From assembly GCA_028565635.1 (NCBI GenBank), contig JAOXYB010055312.1:1-11220 (forward strand): a DNA stretch of 11,220 nucleotides, written 5' to 3'. Of this stretch, positions 10,001 through 11,220 are shown one piece after another. How positions within the stretch are numbered: position 1 is the first letter of the stretch; each line of letters opens with the position of its first letter. A model generated the notes under the pieces. The model saw only the letters and a program-made list of their open reading frames with translations. It ran no database searches and was not told the DNA's origin. The stretch is from Phoronis ovalis. Its lineage: Eukaryota > Phoronida > Phoronidae. The position numbers were made by a program, and so were the translations under genes.

Positions 10001-10042
10001 ATCAGTGTCAGCCATAGTTTCTAATCCTGTTCTGCTGGCCAT
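822..10042 (-). CDS. SLC6-family Na+/Cl--dependent transporter, 12 coding exons (whole gene span)
   Basis: Joined exons, in transcript order: 10042-9850, 8032-7901, 7163-6980, 6378-6240, 5924-5790, 4847-4744, 4436-4312, 4087-3975, 2310-2173, 1927-1724, 1399-1235, 1016-822. All introns are GT-AG and phases agree (1,1,2,0,0,2,1,0,0,0,0). The product is 608 residues with the 12-helix LeuT fold: RETW (29-32), TM1 around 36-62, NGGAAFLIPY (62-71), TM2 FFLEVAVGQ (83-91), TM3 with NCYYN (122-126), extracellular loop 2 with Cys149/Cys158 and sequons at Asn150 and Asn177, TM6 QIFYS (269-273), TM7 NTGTS (305-309), TM8 GLNTQ (371-375), TM10 LFDYY (429-433). Family knowledge: such proteins are plasma-membrane symporters of amino acids, amines or osmolytes with Na+ and Cl-. 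The substrate cannot be read here: TM3 to loop 2 resembles glycine/proline transporters, TM5 and TM9-10 the GABA/taurine group. Ile50, Ser54 and Asn373 are odd substitutions. No frameshift or stop, so a working but divergent paralogue is more likely than a pseudogene. Confidence 0.96.
1235..1399 (-). CDS. Exon 11: end of TM11 and TM12
   Basis: The acceptor GCTTTCAG|GTGCTT and donor GGTCAG|GTAAGA give 165 bases, residues 490-544, phase 0. It encodes [20 protein letters not shown] (490-509), [20 protein letters not shown] (510-529) and [15 protein letters not shown]. YxYPxWA followed by GW and a serine-rich TM12 is the standard end of the membrane domain. Confidence 0.95.
1400..1723 (-). other. 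Intron 10 (324 bases)
   Basis: GTAAGT donor and CTTTCAG acceptor. AT-rich with no coding, repeat or transposon signal that I can see. Confidence 0.9.
1724..1927 (-). CDS. Exon 10: TM10 and first part of TM11
   Basis: The acceptor TTCTTCAG|GGAGGT and donor TGTATC|GTAAGT give 204 bases, residues 422-489, phase 0. It encodes [20 protein letters not shown] (422-441), [20 protein letters not shown] (442-461), [10 protein letters not shown] and the start of TM11 [12 protein letters not shown] (478-489). Asp431 matches the extracellular-gate aspartate. [12 protein letters not shown] and the NRF-MMYG loop are unmistakable SLC6 TM10 and intracellular-loop-5 sequence. Confidence 0.96.
2173..2310 (-). 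CDS. Exon 9: end of TM8 and TM9
   Basis: The acceptor ATCACAG|TTTGTT and donor ACAAAC|GTAAGT give 138 bases, residues 376-421, phase 0. It encodes [20 protein letters not shown] (376-395), the intracellular loop GRWRKP, and TM9 [20 protein letters not shown] (402-421). Asp388 corresponds to the intracellular-gate aspartate (Asp369 of LeuT). The usual glutamate of the (V)EGFIT motif is Gln380. Confidence 0.96.
2420..2458 (-). pseudogene. Possible relic of a duplicated exon 9 (TM8 end)
   Basis: Read on the gene's strand, these 13 codons give [13 protein letters not shown]. Exon 9 at the matching place gives [13 protein letters not shown]: 7 of 13 identical, with the rest largely conservative, and the relic keeps the family-typical Glu that exon 9 has lost. 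The similarity stops abruptly after ITDI, there is no good acceptor or donor at its edges, and it lies inside intron 8, so it is not part of the model. A short match like this could be chance. Confidence 0.35.
3133..3545 (+). mobile_element. LINE remnant: reverse-transcriptase fragment plus 3' tail
   Basis: The frame at 3133-3423 reads [16 protein letters not shown] then, after a gap, [20 protein letters not shown] (at about 3235-3295). This is the palm region of a non-LTR (CR1/L2/Jockey-like) reverse transcriptase, where the active form is YADDTQLY followed by a W...NKLKLN..KTE block. The catalytic motif is degraded to CADN, so it is dead. Most of the thumb and C-terminus is missing: some 30 codons later comes a stop, then a 3' UTR-like tail with GGCGCTACATAAATTATT and an (ATT)5 run at 3530-3545, typical of L2/CR1 ends. 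It is 5'-truncated, internally deleted, and antisense to the host gene inside intron 8. The 5' boundary and target duplication were not determined. Confidence 0.8.
3530..3545. repeat. (ATT)n tail of the LINE remnant
   Basis: Five ATT units directly after GCGCTACATAAA; such 3-base tails are the usual 3' ends of L2/CR1-type elements. Confidence 0.85.
3975..4087 (-). CDS. Exon 8: extracellular loop 4 and TM8
   Basis: The acceptor CTTGTAG|GTACGG and donor ACCCAG|GTGAGT give 113 bases: codon 338 (split) through Gln375, phase 0. It encodes [20 protein letters not shown] (338-357), then [18 protein letters not shown] (358-375). The family form is GPGLxFIAYPEAxxQMP and GLDSQ, so Pro-Glu is Ala347-Asp348 and the Na2-site Asp-Ser is Asn373-Thr374. 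Confidence 0.96.
4312..4436 (-). CDS. Exon 7: TM7
   Basis: The acceptor GTTTCAG|GGATAC and donor CACAAG|GTTAAC give 125 bases: last base of codon 296 (Arg) through the first base of codon 338. It encodes [20 protein letters not shown] (296-315), [11 protein letters not shown] and [11 protein letters not shown]. Asn305 (chloride and Na1) and Ser309 (chloride) sit where the family has its NxxxS ligands. LGYLA is the usual LG(Y/F)MA that starts intracellular loop 3. Confidence 0.96.
4437..4743 (-). other. Intron 6 (307 bases)
   Basis: GTAAGT donor and TTTCAG acceptor. Its middle carries an end of the same transposon family as the MITE in intron 5 (see 4485-4542). Nothing else seen. Confidence 0.9.
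4485..4542 (+). mobile_element. Solo/truncated end of the hAT-like MITE family
   Basis: The 24 bases at 4519-4542 match the right terminus of the intron 5 element (5724-5747) with one mismatch, and the inner flank also matches (GTTGAGAA, then TACGGAACA). The outer end would be on the right (ACTG at 4539-4542). No partner left end is visible before exon 7, so this is a truncated copy or a rearranged remnant. It lies in inverted orientation to the left end at 5233-5256, with exon 6 between. Confidence 0.65.
4744..4847 (-). CDS. Exon 6: TM6, chloride and Na1 residues
   Basis: The acceptor CTTAG|GTATGG and donor TTCAG|GTAAGT give 104 bases, residues 262-295 plus two bases of codon 296. It encodes [20 protein letters not shown] (262-281) and [14 protein letters not shown]. 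Gln269 and Ser273 match the two TM6 chloride ligands of eukaryotic SLC6 proteins; Ser273 also corresponds to the Na1 ligand Thr254 of LeuT. The following loop usually reads SYNKFNNNC; here it is SFNKFHHNS. Confidence 0.96.
5224..5231. repeat. Left 8-bp target-site duplication of the MITE
   Basis: GTTCAGGG; identical to 5748-5755 on the other side of the element. Confidence 0.8.
5232..5747. mobile_element. Non-autonomous DNA transposon (MITE), hAT-like, about 515 bp
   Basis: The terminal inverted repeats are 5233-5256 and 5724-5747: the left begins CAGTCTGTATAAATCCATCC, the right, reverse-complemented, begins CAGTTTGAATAAATCCATCC, 22 of 24 identical. Similarity continues inward to about 75 bases, with a shared CTTAACCATARTCA block (near 5280-5294 on the left, 5680-5693 on the right). 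An identical 8-bp GTTCAGGG flanks both sides (5224-5231 and 5748-5755), read as a target-site duplication. An 8-bp duplication with CAG-type ends is characteristic of the hAT superfamily. The interior has no transposase coding. It ends 42 bases from the exon 5 donor. Confidence 0.82.
5748..5755. repeat. Right 8-bp target-site duplication of the MITE
   Basis: GTTCAGGG directly after the right inverted repeat; identical to 5224-5231. Confidence 0.8.
5790..5924 (-). CDS. Exon 5: TM5 and extracellular loop 3
   Basis: The acceptor TTTAG|GTGATG and donor ATTCAG|GTAAAA give exactly 135 bases, residues 217-261, phase 0 at both ends. It encodes [20 protein letters not shown] (217-236), then [18 protein letters not shown] (237-254) and [16 protein letters not shown] and the YY(V)KPDF block are characteristic of the family. 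135 bases is, from memory, the usual size of this exon in animal SLC6 genes. Confidence 0.96.
5925..6239 (-). other. Intron 4 (315 bases)
   Basis: GTGAAA donor and AATTTAG acceptor. It contains a 26-bp tandem duplication next to the donor (6167-6218); otherwise AT-rich and empty. Confidence 0.9.
6167..6218. repeat. 26-bp tandem duplication
   Basis: Units 6167-6192 and 6193-6218 both begin AAATACTA and end in CTGGTRCGG; 22 of 26 positions agree. On the gene's strand the pair starts about 20 bases after the exon 4 donor. Confidence 0.85.
6240..6378 (-). CDS. Exon 4: end of loop 2 and TM4
   Basis: The acceptor TTTTATAG|GAATAAG and donor GGAAAG|GTGAAA give 139 bases: last base of codon 170 through Lys216, ending in phase 0. 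It encodes [16 protein letters not shown], with a second sequon at Asn177, then [20 protein letters not shown] (190-209, TM4) and GVNSSGK, which matches the conserved GVKSSGK that precedes TM5. Lys is Asn212 here. Confidence 0.95.
6379..6979 (-). other. Intron 3 (601 bases)
   Basis: GTAGGT donor and GTTTTATAG acceptor. It holds a strand-asymmetric pyrimidine/purine tract next to the donor (6849-6956). The rest (6379-6840) shows no recognised feature. Confidence 0.9.
6849..6956. repeat. Hexanucleotide (CTCCCA/T)n polypyrimidine tract
   Basis: The plus strand is nearly pure pyrimidine. CCC runs begin at 6877, 6883, 6889, 6895, 6901, 6907, 6913, 6919 and 6925, a strict 6-base period, followed by 6937 and 6943. 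On the gene's strand this is eleven GGG runs, mostly with 3-base spacers (AGT or AGA), the sequence form of a G-quadruplex, beginning about 34 bases after the exon 3 donor. Confidence 0.92.
6980..7163 (-). CDS. Exon 3: TM3 and extracellular loop 2
   Basis: The acceptor TCCGTAG|GTATTGG and donor TGGGA|GTAGGT give 184 bases, residues 109-169 plus two bases of codon 170. It encodes TM3 with [20 protein letters not shown] (122-141) and [16 protein letters not shown] (143-158), where Cys149 and Cys158 should form the loop-2 disulphide and Asn150 is a glycosylation sequon. Tyr125 aligns with the substrate-site tyrosine of TM3. The exon ends in EFW and Glu170 is completed by exon 4. A competing GT three bases further on (at 6976) would add an in-frame TAG, so it is not used in the model. 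Confidence 0.94.
7164..7900 (-). other. Intron 2 (737 bases)
   Basis: GTAGGC donor and TCCGTAG acceptor. Strongly AT-rich, with A and T runs around 7540-7620. Short open frames on the plus strand here have no recognisable protein features, and I call nothing in it. Confidence 0.9.
7901..8032 (-). CDS. Exon 2: start of TM2 region
   Basis: The acceptor TTTTTAG|CT and donor CAAG|GTAGGC give 132 bases, residues 65-108 plus the first base of codon 109. It encodes [12 protein letters not shown] then [20 protein letters not shown] and [10 protein letters not shown], all hallmark SLC6 TM2 and loop-1 sequence. Glu86 matches the conserved TM2 glutamate. The joined motif is NGGAAF instead of the usual NGGGAF, so one glycine is Ala65. 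Confidence 0.96.
8271..8735 (+). repeat. Degenerate interspersed repeat rich in AGGTCA
   Basis: A 14-base core close to AAAAGGTNATYTAG recurs at 8271, 8329, 8500, 8656 and 8719. The copies at 8271 and 8500 stay similar for about 40 bases (…GGTCAAA.GTTCAAA…CAAAAT), and 8271, 8500 and 8719 are spaced 229 and 219 bases apart, suggesting an old tandem unit of about 220 bp. AGGTCA itself occurs at 8274, 8285, 8292, 8574 and 8594 and inverted at 8487. Probably a decayed repeat family; identity not known to me. Confidence 0.55.
8285..8297 (+). promoter_or_regulatory. Perfect DR1 nuclear-receptor element (sequence match only)
   Basis: AGGTCA-A-AGGTCA is the exact DR1 consensus bound by RXR heterodimers, HNF4 and COUP-TF type receptors. 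It sits in intron 1 of the transporter inside an AGGTCA-rich repeat, so it may be a by-product of that repeat. No functional evidence. Confidence 0.3.
8970..9031. repeat. 31-bp tandem duplication
   Basis: Units 8970-9000 and 9001-9031 share TTTTACTCAAATTG and CTAAAGTGAT; 29 of 31 positions agree. Two copies only. Confidence 0.92.
9120..9260 (+). mobile_element. Candidate tRNA-derived SINE head
   Basis: CTCAATAGGTAGAGC at 9137-9151 differs by one base from the D-arm of many tRNAs (CTCAGTAGGTAGAGC, including box A), and GGTTCATATGC at 9183-9193 resembles box B (GGTTCGANTCC) at about the right distance (31 bases). The acceptor stem and anticodon arm are not convincing, so it is not a tRNA gene. 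Both ends and any tail or target duplication are undefined. Confidence 0.4.
9850..10042 (-). CDS. Exon 1: N-terminus and TM1
   Basis: Codes residues 1-64 plus the first base of codon 65. The ATG at 10042 is chosen because an in-frame TAA lies five codons upstream (10055-10057), and the context has G at -3 and G at +4; a second Met at residue 10 is a possible alternative start. A soluble acidic N-tail precedes [12 protein letters not shown] (27-38), which holds the conserved Arg29 and Trp32 of the intracellular gate. TM1 then reads [16 protein letters not shown] (44-59), where the family norm is GLGNVWRFPY, so Gly is replaced by Ile50 and Arg by Ser54. The donor is GGAG|GTGAGC, phase 1. Confidence 0.96.
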
Positions 10043-10457
10043 AACCCCTATCAGTTATGTTTGCTGATTACGCAAATCTGCTAAGGCACTTTTTGCGGAG
10101 CGACACCTACCGGATGCTGTGTTTTTTTTTATTTTTCGCTTTAATCCCGCTTTATTCGCGTTCATTAGGCACCATTGTATTTATTATGCTAATATACATT
10201 TACCTTAAATTCTCAGTTTCATCTTTGTGATCCAATGAGGTTCACACATGAACAATTAACCTGTGTTTTTATCCCGTTTTTATTGTTCTCAGTTGAGAAA
10301 GATTTCCACACCGCTAAACACCCGAATTTAAATGGAATTATACCCCTGATAGCTTCTTTGGTGTTATTGAACCATAACGAGGTCATGGCACTCAATTTTC
10401 TTTGGAAAATTTAAAGTATTTAATCTTGTAATGAGCCTTCCACACAAAATACTTGAG

Positions 10458-10578
10458 TAGCAATCCATTTTTACGTATTAGTAATCCAAATTATTAAAGG
10501 AGTGGATAGCAATCCGGATTTTTTAATTTCTTGGCAGTAGCAATCTAAAAAAAACAGTAAAAAGTATATAATGCAAAT
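10458..10578. promoter_or_regulatory. Cluster of TAGYAATC boxes plus octamer, 5' flank
   Basis: TAGCAATCC occurs at 10458-10466 and 10507-10515, TAGTAATCC at 10479-10487 and TAGCAATCT at 10538-10546. A perfect ATGCAAAT octamer, the POU/Oct consensus, is at 10571-10578, and on the gene's strand it is followed two bases later by TATAC. The cluster lies about 415-540 bases before the start codon. Cis-regulatory function is inferred only from motif density. Confidence 0.3.
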
Positions 10579-11096
10579 CCAAAATCTTCAACTGTAGTGG
10601 GCGTCACACTCCAGTCCACCAAAAAAATAACTTGAATACCCCCGGGTGACCATGAAACAGGGATTTATTATTGCTTGCGCTATTCATTAGCTGGAGGCTG
10701 CTAGGCTATCGTCAAAAATAAATTCCGCAAAGCCGTTTGAAAGTCGATTGTTAACCATTCTTGTCTTTCATCTTATAATTTGTGCAGTAAAAAATAATGC
10801 AAAAATATTCAACAGTTTCCTTTAATAGTATTTTCAGTTAATTTTGTTACTACAGTGGTTTCTATGACCTAGATTCTTAAAGCTCTTAAATAGCAGCAAT
10901 AATTCGTGACCTCGACTCTAACATATGTTTGTATGAAATTGAATATCGTTTAACAAAACATTGAGACGTTTTATAGTAGAGTTCCTGGTAGCCTATATAA
11001 ATCTCGTTAGTAATTTTATCACGTGACCCAGAAAATAAAATACGGCTGTTTGGCTCATTAACTTCTTCTGACTGTTCTACTATACAAGAAATTATT

Positions 11097-11118
11097 CTTC
11101 TACTTCTACTTCTACTTA
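11097..11118. repeat. (CTTCTA)n microsatellite
   Basis: Three complete CTTCTA units and a partial fourth. Confidence 0.85.
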
Positions 11119-11140
11119 GACTTGCTCAAGTCCCTATGAA

Positions 11141-11143
<3 letters not shown>

Positions 11144-11173
<30 letters not shown>
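11144..11173 (+). repeat. Poly(A) run of 30
   Basis: Thirty uninterrupted A bases on the plus strand. It could be the tail of a retroposed element, but no element body is recognised before it; the nearest AATAAA (11034-11039) is over 100 bases away. Confidence 0.9.
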
Positions 11174-11176
<3 letters not shown>

Positions 11177-11220
11177 ATTTCTCTTTTTTCTGTGTTTTAC
11201 ATCAGTATTTTTAATTATTT

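Larger units (their letters stand above)
10043..11220 (-). other. 5' flank and promoter side of the transporter gene
   Basis: No coding signal seen. The transcription start cannot be located and non-coding upstream exons cannot be excluded. Items noted: a cluster of TAGYAATC boxes with an octamer (10458-10578), a TATATAA at 10993-10999 and a CACGTG at 11020-11025 (both readable on the plus strand), a (CTTCTA)3 run and a 30-base poly(A). The 10080-10440 stretch holds nothing recognised. Confidence 0.6.

Noticed and set aside
822-10042. Transporter gene as a pseudogene because of Ile50, Ser54 and Asn373
   Set aside because: All 12 exons, 11 splice-site pairs and 608 codons are intact and the other ion-site residues are conserved, which is not expected of a decaying copy.
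10993-11025. TATATAA plus CACGTG as a plus-strand promoter
   Set aside because: No plus-strand gene follows within the window; both motifs are expected by chance in AT-rich DNA.
11144-11173. Poly(A) run as proof of a processed pseudogene
   Set aside because: No coding similarity or element body is visible before it and no target duplication was found.

Overview
The window is animal nuclear DNA: AT-rich, with one large gene split by short GT-AG introns and littered with microsatellites and decayed transposable elements. It holds one complete gene, on the minus strand, encoding a sodium- and chloride-dependent neurotransmitter/amino-acid transporter of the SLC6 (SNF) family. I joined twelve coding exons by hand, from the ATG at 10042 down to the TAA at 822. 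Every junction is GT-AG and in frame, giving 1827 nt, or 608 residues plus a stop, the usual length for the family. Sequence style (a mixture of glycine/proline-type and GABA/taurine-type motifs), intron sizes and a LINE tail with an ATT repeat suggest an invertebrate, perhaps a mollusc or another lophotrochozoan. That is inference, not proof.

Layout, left to right (gene read right to left): 1-821 is the 3' flank/3' UTR; 822-1016 exon 12 (C-terminal tail); 1235-1399 exon 11 (TM11 end, TM12); 1724-1927 exon 10 (TM10-11); 2173-2310 exon 9 (TM8 end, TM9); intron 8 (2311-3974) carries a possible exon-9 relic and an antisense LINE remnant; 3975-4087 exon 8 (TM8); 4312-4436 exon 7 (TM7); intron 6 carries a transposon end; 4744-4847 exon 6 (TM6); intron 5 carries a hAT-like MITE with a perfect 8-bp target duplication; 5790-5924 exon 5 (TM5); 6240-6378 exon 4 (TM4); intron 3 carries an 11-run G-tract (sense strand) just beyond the exon 3 donor; 6980-7163 exon 3 (TM3, extracellular loop 2); 7901-8032 exon 2 (TM2); intron 1 (8033-9849) holds a SINE-like piece, tandem repeats and AGGTCA-rich repeats; 9850-10042 exon 1 (N-terminus, TM1); 10043-11220 is the 5' flank/promoter side.

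The most interesting biology is in the protein. The scaffold, the chloride site, the Na1 site and the intracellular gate look intact, but three positions that are close to invariant are changed: the TM1 glycine that contacts substrate carboxylate is Ile50, the TM1 arginine of the extracellular gate is Ser54 (its partner Asp431 is kept), and the TM8 Na2-site residue, usually Asp, is Asn373. With an intact reading frame and good splice sites this looks like a divergent, functionally altered SLC6 paralogue rather than a dead gene. Second in interest is the pair of inverted transposon ends flanking exon 6 and the quadruplex-type G-tract by exon 3, both of which could influence splicing. I saw no RNA gene, CRISPR array or second protein gene that I can support.
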